From Scytonema sp035967975 (GTDB lineage Bacteria > Cyanobacteriota > Cyanobacteriia > Cyanobacteriales > Nostocaceae), in the NCBI GenBank assembly GCA_035967975.1, contig JAWQFQ010000021.1, positions 7,716-71,715 on the forward strand: a DNA stretch of 64,000 bases, written 5' to 3'. Positions within the stretch are counted from its first letter, which is position 1. The number at the start of each line of letters is the position of its first letter. This document shows, piece after piece, positions 35,254 through 45,576 of the stretch. A program made the position numbers and the translations under genes. The notes under the pieces are model-generated. The model had not been told where the DNA came from. It did not search any database and saw nothing but the letters and a program-made list of their open reading frames with translations.

Positions 35254-36549
35254 TCAGACGGGGATTGAAATACGTGAGGACAACTCAAGATTTGTCTGTT
35301 GTTCATCAAATTCTGATTCAATATCCTCTAGCTTAAGATGAGTATGAGGAAGTATAATTGAACTAATTAAGGGTTTTCTGCCACTTAGAATCCATTCACA
35401 CAGGTGAGCTAATTGATAGGAGATCACCGGAGGCACAGCGTCGCCTATTTGCCTATACATATTTGCTAGCCCGGATGCCACAAATTTGTAGTTCCTTGGA
35501 AAACCCTGAAGGATAGACATCTCCCGAACGGTACACAGACGGTCTTGTTCGGGATGGCTGTAACGCCCATTACCGATATGAGCACATTCTCTCTTAATAG
35601 TCACGGCAGGCTTATCCCAGCTTAACCGACCGTACACATCCGGATGCGACCCTAATTTTCCCTGAGAAATGTAGCGCAACATCGCGGGAGTCAGAAGATC
35701 GTGCGCCTCTGGGCAATGTCTTAAATCAGCCCAAGAACCACCGTCCTTTGGGATCATCTGAAGCCGTTTCAAACTTTTTAGCTCTGAAAATCCGGGTGCA
35801 ATATGCAGGGGCTCGTTCGGGTTTGGCTGCCCCCCAGCTATTGGCGGTAGTGATGAAATGGCTCTGCGAACATGAGTTGCTTCCAACCTAACACGAAACC
35901 CGCTCCACAAATCTTCAAGGGTTTTGAGGGGGAAATTTTCTCGCACTGCAATAACGAATGCCCGTTCTCTACGTTGCGGGAGACCGAACCGATTCAGCAT
36001 ATAATTTTTCCCATAAACCTGATAGCCAAGGTGCATAAGTTCTTCCTGCAGCCTTTGGTAGTGATGAGTGAAGTTACCGACAACCAACTCTCTTGCATTC
36101 TCCATTAGGAAAATTGCTGGTTTAAATTCCTTCACAAATAAAGCACTGCGCGTTATCAATGAGTTTCGCTTGTCATCTAATAGGTGATTTTCAGGCAGTG
36201 TTCTGGAGAACCCCGTGCAGGGCGCACATGAAATTAGGACATCAGGGGCATCAGTACCAAGAGTTTTTGCCAGATATCTGCGTAGCTCCTTCGGGTCCAG
36301 AGTTGATATATCCTCGTCCATCGGCTTTAAACCCATATTTGCTTGATAGGCGAGATTACATTGCAAAGATCCCCTCCTGCTGCTCGGCTTACTTATCTGG
36401 GCATCAACAGCCCCTAGTATCCTGAATTTCGGATGAGCATGGAAGCCATAGCTCATTCCTCCTACGCCTGAAAAAAGGTCAATTACAGTCCAGTGCTTGT
36501 TCAACGGTATCCTTTGTGCTACTAAAGTTTTTTCTGACCAAAGTATCAA
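35254..36549 (-). CDS. C5-cytosine DNA methyltransferase, apparently orphan
   Basis: The 431-aa protein has the ordered C5-MTase motifs: I (VIDLFSGVGGMSYGF), IV (SCAPCTGFS with the catalytic Cys), VI (MENARELV), VIII (PQRRERAFVIA), IX (RECAHIGNGRYSHPEQDRL, then REMSILQGFPRNY) and X (QIGDAVPPVISYQLA). The target-recognition region is around 240-310. It methylates cytosine C5 in a specific site that cannot be predicted here. No restriction enzyme is adjacent; the left side is repeat debris, so a partner may have been lost. An ATG six codons or more inside is possible. Confidence 0.92.
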   Translation of the reverse strand: MILWSEKTLVAQRIPLNKHWTVIDLFSGVGGMSYGFHAHPKFRILGAVDAQISKPSSRRGSLQCNLAYQANMGLKPMDEDISTLDPKELRRYLAKTLGTDAPDVLISCAPCTGFSRTLPENHLLDDKRNSLITRSALFVKEFKPAIFLMENARELVVGNFTHHYQRLQEELMHLGYQVYGKNYMLNRFGLPQRRERAFVIAVRENFPLKTLEDLWSGFRVRLEATHVRRAISSLPPIAGGQPNPNEPLHIAPGFSELKSLKRLQMIPKDGGSWADLRHCPEAHDLLTPAMLRYISQGKLGSHPDVYGRLSWDKPAVTIKRECAHIGNGRYSHPEQDRLCTVREMSILQGFPRNYKFVASGLANMYRQIGDAVPPVISYQLAHLCEWILSGRKPLISSIILPHTHLKLEDIESEFDEQQTNLELSSRISIPV

Positions 36550-36713
36550 CTTTCAGTTAATACTTGTCAACAGGTAGTTAAAATGTGATGGTCTAAAAAT
36601 TCATCGGAATGCTTTGGCGTTTTCTTCACTATATCTTTAAATGGCTTGCGATCGCTAGTATTTATACGGTGTGTCACATAAGGTATCGTAATGATGCTGA
36701 GGTCATTTTTAAA

Positions 36714-36747
36714 TTTTGGCATAACCTGGTTTGTCCTCAGAAATATA
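36714..36747 (+). promoter_or_regulatory. shared promoter-like element, copy 2 (giant TPR-CHAT)
   Basis: TTTTGGCATAACCT, 11 nt, AGAAATATA; it ends about 48 nt before the ATG at 36795. Confidence 0.75.
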
Positions 36748-36794
36748 AGAGATTGAGCAAACAATCTTCTGTCGCCATATAAGAGGAAGAACCA

Positions 36795-39700
36795 ATGTCT
36801 AAGAGTTTGAAGAGTTTCGCCCTAGTTAGTTTAGTGTTGTCACTGACTTGTGGTGTTGGGTTCGCAGCAAGCGATATAGTAGTCAAGCATACTTTGGCAC
36901 AAACTACGACAGCTTCAGATAGCAAAGCAGAAGGCGATAAGTTGTTTCAGGAAGGTGTACAGCAGTTTCGTCGTGGGGAATATCCGAAAGCGTTGCAGAC
37001 TTACCAACGGGTGTTGGAGATCCGGCGAAAATTGGGCGATAAGGTAGGGGAAGCAGCGATTTTAAATAAATTGGGTGAAGTTTACTACTGGATGCGCCAA
37101 CATGAGAAGGCTTTAGAAGTATTACAACCAGCTTTAGCCATTCGTCAGCAACTCAAAGATAAGGTAGGTGAAGGAGAAACCCTGGATAATATTGGCTTAA
37201 CTTACTACGGTCAACAGGAAGATCAAAAAGCCTTAGAAGTTTTGCAGCAAGCTTTGATAATTCGTCGGGAAGTAAAGGATCAAGTCGGGGAAGGTAAAAC
37301 TCTAAGTAATCTTGGTGCATTATACGTTTATCTGCCGACTCACTCTGCAAAAGCGCTGGATACATTACAACAAGCACTGACAATACACCAAAAAGTCGGA
37401 GATCAGTTTCAAGCAGGAATTACCTTGCGAAGAATAGGAGGAATTCATAGCCAAAAGAAAGACTATACCAGTGCTTTAGAGTGGTCTGAAAAGGCTTTAG
37501 TTGTCAACCGCCAAGTGCAAAACCGCGCAGGTGAAGGCGAAAGTTTAGAACTGATAGGGACAGTATATTCTAATCAAAAAAACTATGAACGAGCTTTAGA
37601 ATTTTATCAGCAAGCGCTACCTTTGATTCAAGCGGCAGGAATTCGCGCAATAGAAGCTACAATCCTCATATCTATAGGTGATTCTTACTCTAGCTTTAGT
37701 CAACCCCAATATGATAAGGCAATAAAATTTTATCAACAAGCACTATTTATAGCGCAAGAATCAAAAAATAAACCACAAGAAGCTAGCCTACTTGTAAAAG
37801 TAGCAAATGCTTATTTTCAGCTTAATCAATATGAAAAGGCAATCGATAATTATCAACAAGCATTACCAATTACACGAGAAATCCCCAATAATAAATCACA
37901 AACAGCCGCACTTCTATATTTATTAGCAGAATCTTACTTCCAGATTAAACAATACAAACAGTCGCTAGAATTTTATCAACAAGCATTACCAATTGCCAAA
38001 GAAGTTACTAATAACAAACAACAAGAAGCGGAGATTATTGATAGAATTGGCGATATTTACCAAAATTTACAGCAATATGACAATGCTATAGCAGCTTACC
38101 AACAAGCTTTAGTAGTTGCTAAAGAAGCAAAAAATCAGGCGCTCACCGCCAATATTCTTATTGGGATTGGAGGAGCTTATAGCTTCCAAGATAATAAGGA
38201 AAAATACATAGAATACGTTCAGAAAGCATTAAAGATACAAAGAGAAATCAAAGATAAACCCGCCATCTTAAAAAGTCTATTATTAGTATCTTCACACTAT
38301 CGTTCAAAAGCTATTAATTTCTATACCAGAGGCTTAATTGCTCAAGCAAAAGCAGAATTACCACGTCATATTGAGTTTGCAGAGGAAGCCTTAAACCTTG
38401 CTAAAGAACTCGTTCAAGAAGCATCAGAAGCCACAGCTTTATATGAATTAGGTTACAGCTACTTTATTTTAGGAGACAATCATAAAGCGCTTGAATTCTC
38501 ACAGCAAGCTGTCAAAATTGCGCGAAATATTAAAGACACTGAAATAGAAAATAGTGCCCTTAATCAACTTGCTCTAATTTATAATTCTCAGGGGAACACC
38601 CTCAAAAAAATTGAAGTTACAGAACGACAAGTTGCAATTAAAAGAGAACAAAATGACTCATTAGGTTTAGCTTATGCCCTAGTTACTCTTGCTTCTGATT
38701 ATGCAATTGCAGGTAAACATCAACAAGCCCTTGAAATCAATCAGCAAGCTTTAGCAGTAACACAGAAAATTGAAACTAGTCAACTACCTCCAAATCAACA
38801 AGAGAATGCCCAGGAAGTAAAACTCTTTGCCTTAGATGGATTGAGAAGTAGTTACGAAAATATGGGGCAACTTGATAAAGCATTAGAGTTTGCTAATGAA
38901 CATCTAAAAACAGCCCAAAGCTTTGGTAAAGCAAAGTTTGAAGCAGCAGCACTACTTAACTTAGCTTCTTTATATACCCATTCTTTTAGAGATAACCTCA
39001 AAAGCATTGATACTGCACAAAAAGCCTTAAAAATTGCACGACAAATTCAAGAGCCAGAAATAGAAGCACAGGCACTACAACAATTAGGTGCTAATTATAA
39101 TGAGCTTGGCGATTTTAGTAATGCCCTAGAAGCCGCAGAGCAATTATTAAATATTGCCAAGCGTTTAGAAAACCCTCGCTTAGAGCGTGATGCTTTAGTA
39201 ATTTTTAGAAATGTTTATCGTGATCAGGGAGAATTTCAAAAAGCCCTATTGACGGCACAGCAAGTTGTAACCATCACACAGCAAAAAAACCTTGGCTCTG
39301 AATTAACTGCTTTGGCTGCATTAAGTGAAAGTTACTTATCAGTGGGAGATACGACTAAAGCTATAGATGCAGTTCAAGAAATGTTAACTATAGCTAAACA
39401 GCAAAACAATCCCAATTATGAAATACTTGCTTTGATGTTTATGGGACGTGTCCACAAACTGCGGGGAGAATATCAACAAGGTGTTACTGCTCTAGAAAAA
39501 GCTTTGGAAATAACACCTAACAATAAGTTTTTTGCAGGAGAAATAGCAGCAGTTGGAGAACTTGCTACTCTCTATGAAGCATTAGGAGAATATCAAAAAC
39601 TTATTGTATTAGCAGAACCGCGTTTACCACAAGTAAAGCAGCTGAAAAACCGTCCTGTTGAAGCGGGTATACTGATTGTTTTAGGCTACTCTTACAGCAG

Positions 39701-42152
39701 TATTGGTGAATATCAAAAAGGTACAGGGCTTGTTGAACAAGGTTTAGCAATTGCACGGGAACTTAAAAATCCTGCTCTTGAATCAATGGGACTAGCGAAA
39801 TTAGGCAGTCTTTATAACTCTCGCAATGAGTATCAAAAAGCCTTGGAATTAACACAACAAAGTTTAAAAATTGCTCAAGAAATTAAAGGTACACCTTTAA
39901 TGCTAGAGCCTCAAGCAACTCTAGGAGATATTTATCATAATTTAGGAGATTATACGAGAAGCCAGGAGTATTATCAACAAGTCTTGGGAATAGCTCAACA
40001 ACTCAAAAATAGACGAATTGAAGGTACTGCCTTATTAATTCTCAGTCAACTTAATTTTCAGCAGAATGAATCACAAAAATCTGTAGATTTAGCCCAAAAC
40101 GCATTAAAAATATTTCAGGAAATTAAAGAGCCTCGGTTAGAAGCACTTGCTAATTCAATAGTGAGTATTGGGTATGCTGATTTAGGAAATGAGCAAAAAG
40201 CTATAGAGTCATCAAAAATATATTTAGCGTTTGCTAGACAAGTAAAAAATACAGCTTGGGAAAAAAGTGCATTAGCTTTAATCGGGCATATACATCGCAA
40301 GTTTGGCAGAACAGAACAAGCAATAGTTGCTTATCAACAAGCTTTAGTAATTAAAACAGATAATCAAGTCAAAGGTGCAGATGCAGGTATTTATGCTGGT
40401 TTAGCACAAGTTTATCAGAATTTAAATCAACCTAATGTTGCCATCACCTACTATAAGGAATCTGTGAATAGGCTTGAAGAAATTCGTAGCGGTATCGAAG
40501 GTTTACCTAAAGAATTACAAAACTCATTCTTAAATTCAACTATTGATTTCGACAAGATGAAAGTGTCTGATATCTACGCTCAACTTGCAGGTTTGTTAAA
40601 CTCTCAAGGAAGAGAAAAAGAAGCATTCCAAATTCGGCTACTCATCGAAGAACAAGAAATTCGAGAAGCAAGAGGTTCTAGAGGTAGCACAGAAGGAAAA
40701 TTAAATATACATCTCACTCCCACAGAAGCAAAAATTCCTGAAAAAGGTAAAATCACACTTGCTTTAGCAACTCAGTTAAGTGAATGCGAAAAAGCTAATT
40801 GTAGCCAACTAACTGAACTTAAAAATAAGTTGAGTGATTCCATCCAACAATCTTTTAAAGAGTTGGAGAAAATTGATAAACAAATTCAAGATAATCGTGC
40901 GAAAGATGAACAATTTTTTAATCCAAAAGGATTCAATAAAGCTCAAGCAATTGTTGAAGCTCAAGTAAAGGAAACACGAGCAAACACCGTGATGATTTAT
41001 CCTCTGGTATTAGAAAATGAATTATGGCTACAAGTTTATGGACAAAAAGGTCTAGTCAAAACAGAGAAAGTCCCAGTATCGAGGAAAGAATTAAGAAATA
41101 CAGTCAAAAAATTTCGTGAGTTAATGGGAAAATGTGAACCACAAGGATACTACTGTAGTGTAAAAGATACTGCAGAAATACAACCAATCAGCCAGCAACT
41201 CTACAGATGGCTAATTAAACCTTTAGAGAAGGAATTAACTGATAATCAGGTCAAAAATCTAATTTTTGCACTCCACAGGGAAATTCGTTATATTCCCATG
41301 AGCGCACTTCATGATGGTAAACAATATCTAATCGAGAAATACACAATTCATAATGTCACTACAAATAGCTTTAACGAGCAAGAAAAGCTAACTACTAATA
41401 TTCAAAATACTCCTCTTTTGGGAATGGGCTTATCAAAATTTGCCCCCGATCCAAATCCTAATTCTAATAAGATTTTCCCGGCTCTATCAAATGTGATTAA
41501 GGAATTAGAAGCGATTGTGCGTGAAAATGCTAGCGAAAAGCAAGGAATTTATCCAGGAAAAAGATATTTAAATGAAATATTCAATTTTGAAACATTGCGA
41601 GATAATTTGAACAAATACAAAATTCTTCACCTTGCTACTCATGGAGTATTTGACTCAACAAGTCCAGAACAATCCTATATCTTGATGGGAGATGGTAAGC
41701 CACTTACACCGACTATGATTTCCAGTTTGACAGGATTAAACGATATTCATTTAGTTGTTCTGTCAGCTTGTCAAACAGCGCTTGCTACTTCTCAAAATCA
41801 AAATGAGCCTCAAGATGGTGTAGAAATTAACACACTCGCTTACGAGTTTATGAATCGAGGTGCTAAATCAGTAATGGCTTCGCTATGGAAAGTTGACGAT
41901 CCCAGTACAGCGAAAATTATGCAACTATTTTACAAAAATCTCGCTACTGGGAAAATGACAAAATCTCAAGCATTAAGACAAGCGCAATTAAGTATGCTCA
42001 AAGGTGATAATTATATCGTAGAAGATGGTGATAAGCGTGGTGCTTACGTAGATAGAGAACAAGAAACATTACCCAGAAACGTGCAGCGCAAAAATAGTTA
42101 CTCTCACCCCTACTACTGGGCACCATTTATTTTAATTGGCAACGGTTTATAA
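36795..42152 (+). CDS. giant exported TPR-CHAT protein, 1785 aa
   Basis: A signal peptide (SKSLKSFALVSLVLSLTCGV onward) is followed by about thirty TPR units (residues 45-1245, typical piece YQQALPIAKEV), a linker or coiled coil (1280-1400), and a C-terminal CHAT peptidase domain (about 1400-1785). The caspase-like dyad is present: His1616 in ILHLATHGVF and Cys1659 in VVLSACQTALA; the family ending YYWAPFILIGNG is also intact. CHAT proteins are clan CD cysteine peptidases related to separase. TPRs probably bind a partner or gate activity. It starts a unit with the CHASE2 and DUF928 genes; a small hairpin (42161-42184) lies in the gap. Length is exceptional. The signal peptide implies activity in the periplasm or lumen. 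Confidence 0.9.
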   Translation: MSKSLKSFALVSLVLSLTCGVGFAASDIVVKHTLAQTTTASDSKAEGDKLFQEGVQQFRRGEYPKALQTYQRVLEIRRKLGDKVGEAAILNKLGEVYYWMRQHEKALEVLQPALAIRQQLKDKVGEGETLDNIGLTYYGQQEDQKALEVLQQALIIRREVKDQVGEGKTLSNLGALYVYLPTHSAKALDTLQQALTIHQKVGDQFQAGITLRRIGGIHSQKKDYTSALEWSEKALVVNRQVQNRAGEGESLELIGTVYSNQKNYERALEFYQQALPLIQAAGIRAIEATILISIGDSYSSFSQPQYDKAIKFYQQALFIAQESKNKPQEASLLVKVANAYFQLNQYEKAIDNYQQALPITREIPNNKSQTAALLYLLAESYFQIKQYKQSLEFYQQALPIAKEVTNNKQQEAEIIDRIGDIYQNLQQYDNAIAAYQQALVVAKEAKNQALTANILIGIGGAYSFQDNKEKYIEYVQKALKIQREIKDKPAILKSLLLVSSHYRSKAINFYTRGLIAQAKAELPRHIEFAEEALNLAKELVQEASEATALYELGYSYFILGDNHKALEFSQQAVKIARNIKDTEIENSALNQLALIYNSQGNTLKKIEVTERQVAIKREQNDSLGLAYALVTLASDYAIAGKHQQALEINQQALAVTQKIETSQLPPNQQENAQEVKLFALDGLRSSYENMGQLDKALEFANEHLKTAQSFGKAKFEAAALLNLASLYTHSFRDNLKSIDTAQKALKIARQIQEPEIEAQALQQLGANYNELGDFSNALEAAEQLLNIAKRLENPRLERDALVIFRNVYRDQGEFQKALLTAQQVVTITQQKNLGSELTALAALSESYLSVGDTTKAIDAVQEMLTIAKQQNNPNYEILALMFMGRVHKLRGEYQQGVTALEKALEITPNNKFFAGEIAAVGELATLYEALGEYQKLIVLAEPRLPQVKQLKNRPVEAGILIVLGYSYSSIGEYQKGTGLVEQGLAIARELKNPALESMGLAKLGSLYNSRNEYQKALELTQQSLKIAQEIKGTPLMLEPQATLGDIYHNLGDYTRSQEYYQQVLGIAQQLKNRRIEGTALLILSQLNFQQNESQKSVDLAQNALKIFQEIKEPRLEALANSIVSIGYADLGNEQKAIESSKIYLAFARQVKNTAWEKSALALIGHIHRKFGRTEQAIVAYQQALVIKTDNQVKGADAGIYAGLAQVYQNLNQPNVAITYYKESVNRLEEIRSGIEGLPKELQNSFLNSTIDFDKMKVSDIYAQLAGLLNSQGREKEAFQIRLLIEEQEIREARGSRGSTEGKLNIHLTPTEAKIPEKGKITLALATQLSECEKANCSQLTELKNKLSDSIQQSFKELEKIDKQIQDNRAKDEQFFNPKGFNKAQAIVEAQVKETRANTVMIYPLVLENELWLQVYGQKGLVKTEKVPVSRKELRNTVKKFRELMGKCEPQGYYCSVKDTAEIQPISQQLYRWLIKPLEKELTDNQVKNLIFALHREIRYIPMSALHDGKQYLIEKYTIHNVTTNSFNEQEKLTTNIQNTPLLGMGLSKFAPDPNPNSNKIFPALSNVIKELEAIVRENASEKQGIYPGKRYLNEIFNFETLRDNLNKYKILHLATHGVFDSTSPEQSYILMGDGKPLTPTMISSLTGLNDIHLVVLSACQTALATSQNQNEPQDGVEINTLAYEFMNRGAKSVMASLWKVDDPSTAKIMQLFYKNLATGKMTKSQALRQAQLSMLKGDNYIVEDGDKRGAYVDREQETLPRNVQRKNSYSHPYYWAPFILIGNGL

Positions 42153-42160
42153 ATAACATC

Positions 42161-42184
42161 AGAGATGCAATTAATAGCATCTCT
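42161..42184 (+). other. intercistronic hairpin
   Basis: AGAGATGC pairs with GCATCTCT around 8 nt. There is no U-run, so it may be a processing or stability element, not a terminator. Confidence 0.4.
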
Positions 42185-42224
42185 CCTCACTAATAAATAA
42201 TGCACTAAGAATCAGCAAGCACAA

Positions 42225-44759
42225 ATGAGCAACTTTTATCTCAAAGTTCAACACATCGAAAAACTTTGTTTATTTCAACTTACTTGGGGAAAAGGACAGC
42301 AGCTAAATGTGACAATTCCCTATCCTCAAAATCTCACCATACTCTATCAAGATTGGCAACGTTCCTATCTGAATTATTACAAAAATTACAAAACACAATC
42401 AGTACGTGGTCGGATAGTAGATAGTGGTGTCCTTGCTACTCCTCCAACTGATTGGCACGCAAAATTAGTTCAAGCGGAAGCTAAATTTTTGTTGGAATTC
42501 CATAAATGGTTGCGTTGTGGAGAATTATATGAAATTCGTATGGCTTTGGCTGATGTAGTAGGGAAGAAAGACAAAATAGAAACCCTTTCTCAATCATCCC
42601 AGATTATCAATCTTTTTCTTACTTGTAGCACCATAGATTTAGAACGCTTTCCTTGGGAATCGTGGGAAATTGGTACAGAATTTGCACTTTCTTCTGACAA
42701 AATTCGCATTGTTCGTACCCCTGTAAATATTCATCAAGGATTTGAACAAAAAAATCATGGGCTTACTCGTAAAGTTAGAATATTAGCAATTTTAGGTGAT
42801 GAAACTGGTTTGGATTTCAAAGCTGAGAAGGAAGCAATTCGTAAATTAAAAAATATAATTGATGTAAAATTTTTAGGTTGGCAGCCAGAAACAAGTATTC
42901 CAGATTTAAAAAATGAAATTAAAGATGCTATTAGCTTAGAATCAGGTTGGGATATCTTATTTTTTGCTGGACACAGTAATGAAAATAATATCACTGGGGG
43001 AGAAATTAGTATTGCGAAAAATGTCACTTTATCCATTAGTGAAATTGCACCATTGTTAACTATTGCCGTAGAACGTGGTTTACAATTTGCAATTTTTAAC
43101 TCCTGTAATGGCTTGAATATTGCTAACTCCCTAATTGACTTAGGTTTGAGTCAAGTTGCTGTGATGCGCGAACCCGTTCATAATACGGTAGCAGAGGAAT
43201 TTTTACTACGTTTTTTACAAGCTTTAGCGGAATTTAAAGATGCTCACGAAGCTTTATTATTAGCATCTCAATATCTAAAAACAGAGAAAAACCTCACATA
43301 TCCCAGTGCTTATTTAATCCCTTCTTTATTTCGTCATCCAGAAGCACCTTTATTTCGGATTGAACCATTTGGTATTAAACAAAGACTCAAAAAAATCATT
43401 CCCACTCGAAAAGAAGCGATCGCACTTGCAGCTTTATTCTTAGTTAGCTTACAAATTCCCATCCAAAATTACTTATTAGGACGGAGATTGTGGGTACAAG
43501 CTGTCTATCGTCAATTAACAGGAAAATTTTATAAGCAGGATTCTCCAAAAGTTTTATTAGTATCAATTAATGACGAATCAATTAAAAAGTCTAAAGGTAA
43601 AATTAGTAACCCTAGACCGATGAACCGCGAATATATTGCGAGTTTAGTCAATCAACTAACAGATAAAGGAGCGAAAATAATCGGTATTGACTTTATATTA
43701 GATCGATACCAACCAGACAATGATAAAATTTTAGCTAAAGCGGTAAAAAAAGGGGTTAGTACATCTCCCAATCCAACTTGGTTTATATTCGCGGGAACTG
43801 AATCCGATGCTGGAGTTTGGCAAACTGTTATTCCAGAAATTGCTAGTTCTAATTGGAGTTTAGATGGGGAAATAGAAATATTATTTTGTGATAAAATACA
43901 GCGTATACCTTGTTATATGACACTGTTGCCATCATCGAATAATAATTCAAAACCGTTTACTTTTGCAGGTTTATTAGCTTTATCACATCAATTACAATAT
44001 CCTATTGATGATTTCAGGAAAGATAGTAAAAATAATCCCAAAATTCCCCAACCCAAAATAGATAGTCAAAGCAACTTTTGGCAGCAGTTAAATAGCTATC
44101 TCAACCAGAATCAACAGAATACGCTAGATAATACGATTTTGCGATCGCCCCGTTCTCGATTACAACCGATCGCAGATTACAGTACTATCATCGCCCAAAT
44201 GTGGCTGCATCCGATTATTGATTTTTCTATCCCTCCCAATCAAGTATATGAATCTATCCCTGCTTGGCAATTGTTAGATGAAGACAGTAAAAATCCACCT
44301 TTAGCAAACATACAAAAACAAGTAGTTATCATCGCAGCAGGAGGATACGATGAAGCGGGAATGTCAATAGATAAAGAAGATAATTTTGATGTACCTCCAG
44401 CACTAGATTTTTGGCGACTTCAACAGGGAAACAATAGCAGAATTATACCTGGTGGAGAAGTTCATGCATATATGGTGCATCATTTCCTCACACAGAGATT
44501 GGTCATACCTATTCCCGATGTCTGGATATTGGGGATTGCTATCTTGATGGGAAAATATCTCTACTATTTATTACGCAAAAATCCCCGGTATTGCTGGCAA
44601 TGGTTGATGTTACTTTCTTTACTAACGGTCGTTTATGGAATTATTAGTTTGGAAATATACATATCATCCCTAGCGATTGTATTACCTTGGTTTTTACCAT
44701 CTGCGACCGTTTGGACATATTTCATAACAGGTTTTTTACGGAGAAAAATCCATGAATAA
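42225..44759 (+). CDS. membrane CHAT-CHASE2 protein, 844 aa
   Basis: There is no signal peptide. Residues about 130-385 form a CHAT domain with His250 (LFFAGHSNENN) and Cys294 (FNSCNGLNIA). A membrane helix at about 398-415 (AIALAALFLVSLQIPIQNYL) leads to a CHASE2 sensor domain (about 415-745; GAKIIGIDFILDRYQPDN is typical). Three helices follow (about 765-840). The expected topology puts the CHAT domain in the cytoplasm and CHASE2 outside, so this protein could pass an envelope signal to a cytoplasmic protease. It follows the giant TPR-CHAT by 72 nt and overlaps the DUF928 gene by 8 nt. CHASE2 ligands are unknown. Confidence 0.85.
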   Translation: MSNFYLKVQHIEKLCLFQLTWGKGQQLNVTIPYPQNLTILYQDWQRSYLNYYKNYKTQSVRGRIVDSGVLATPPTDWHAKLVQAEAKFLLEFHKWLRCGELYEIRMALADVVGKKDKIETLSQSSQIINLFLTCSTIDLERFPWESWEIGTEFALSSDKIRIVRTPVNIHQGFEQKNHGLTRKVRILAILGDETGLDFKAEKEAIRKLKNIIDVKFLGWQPETSIPDLKNEIKDAISLESGWDILFFAGHSNENNITGGEISIAKNVTLSISEIAPLLTIAVERGLQFAIFNSCNGLNIANSLIDLGLSQVAVMREPVHNTVAEEFLLRFLQALAEFKDAHEALLLASQYLKTEKNLTYPSAYLIPSLFRHPEAPLFRIEPFGIKQRLKKIIPTRKEAIALAALFLVSLQIPIQNYLLGRRLWVQAVYRQLTGKFYKQDSPKVLLVSINDESIKKSKGKISNPRPMNREYIASLVNQLTDKGAKIIGIDFILDRYQPDNDKILAKAVKKGVSTSPNPTWFIFAGTESDAGVWQTVIPEIASSNWSLDGEIEILFCDKIQRIPCYMTLLPSSNNNSKPFTFAGLLALSHQLQYPIDDFRKDSKNNPKIPQPKIDSQSNFWQQLNSYLNQNQQNTLDNTILRSPRSRLQPIADYSTIIAQMWLHPIIDFSIPPNQVYESIPAWQLLDEDSKNPPLANIQKQVVIIAAGGYDEAGMSIDKEDNFDVPPALDFWRLQQGNNSRIIPGGEVHAYMVHHFLTQRLVIPIPDVWILGIAILMGKYLYYLLRKNPRYCWQWLMLLSLLTVVYGIISLEIYISSLAIVLPWFLPSATVWTYFITGFLRRKIHE

Positions 44760-45426
44760 TTACAACTTAATTTTATCTAGTTTGTTGATATCTGGAATGA
44801 CAGCTACATTCATCTCTGTTTTTCCAAATCAAGTATCCCATGCAGAAAAGCGTCCAGTACAGCCGTCTTCTTCTTGGTTGAATATTTTTAGGAGGGAACC
44901 CCCAGTGGGAAGAGGTAAAGGCGCACCACGTCCAACTGTAAACGGTGTTTGTATTGTTGCACCAGATCGTGATGAAACAATTTGGAGCGATCGCCCATTT
45001 ATCATTTGGCAAGGAAATCTCAAAAAAATCGGACTTTCTCAGGGTATTCCTGATGCGAGTGCAACTGAAAATATCCAAATGGGACAGCTTTATGCAACTT
45101 ACACGGGGAAACCATTGCTACCTGCTCAACAATACAATTGGTCAGTAGCAGTTGAGAACTCTTGGACAGGAAATATCGCGTTTAAAATCATGGAACCGCA
45201 GCAAAGACAGCGCATTAGTAATGATTTACAGAAATTGGAGCAGCAAGAAAAAGCTAAGGGAGTAACTGCTGAGGGTATCGCGTTTGCAAAAGCGAAGTAT
45301 TTTTTAAAACAAGAACCGCCATTATGGTCAGATGCATTGCAGCAAGCTTACTCAGTGGAAAAACCTTCACCAGAGTTAGCCAAGATGCGGGAAGAGATTG
45401 TTAAGGATTTGTGTAATCCGAATTAA
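44752..45426 (+). CDS. exported DUF928 family protein
   Basis: The 224-aa protein has a signal peptide (about 1-31, ending VSHAEK) and the DUF928 core: GAPRPTVNGVCIVAPDRDET, then RPFIIWQGNLKKIGLS and YNWSVAVENSWTGNIAFKIM. The family is cyanobacterial, extracytoplasmic and of unknown function; it usually accompanies CHASE2 or CHAT genes. Its start lies inside the end of the CHASE2 gene (8-nt overlap), which indicates translational coupling. Confidence 0.85.
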   Translation: MNNYNLILSSLLISGMTATFISVFPNQVSHAEKRPVQPSSSWLNIFRREPPVGRGKGAPRPTVNGVCIVAPDRDETIWSDRPFIIWQGNLKKIGLSQGIPDASATENIQMGQLYATYTGKPLLPAQQYNWSVAVENSWTGNIAFKIMEPQQRQRISNDLQKLEQQEKAKGVTAEGIAFAKAKYFLKQEPPLWSDALQQAYSVEKPSPELAKMREEIVKDLCNPN

Positions 45427-45576
45427 CCACAGGCTAAAAATTTTTAATTGTTTGAGATGCCTAAAATTAAGCCCCAAATTGTTGTTATACAAGAGTTTGG
45501 GCATTTATATCACTTTCGATATCATAAATGCTGACAGAGAGATTATGATAAGAAAAAGAAGTTGCGATCGCTGTCT

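Noticed and set aside
35062..35268. Plus-strand frame of 68 codons before the methyltransferase end
   Set aside because: It lacks an ATG start, overlaps the 3' end of the methyltransferase, and shows no known domain.
36567..36764. Small minus-strand frame between the methyltransferase and the giant TPR-CHAT gene
   Set aside because: It runs across the promoter-like element at 36714-36747, has no recognisable domain, and is best explained by chance.
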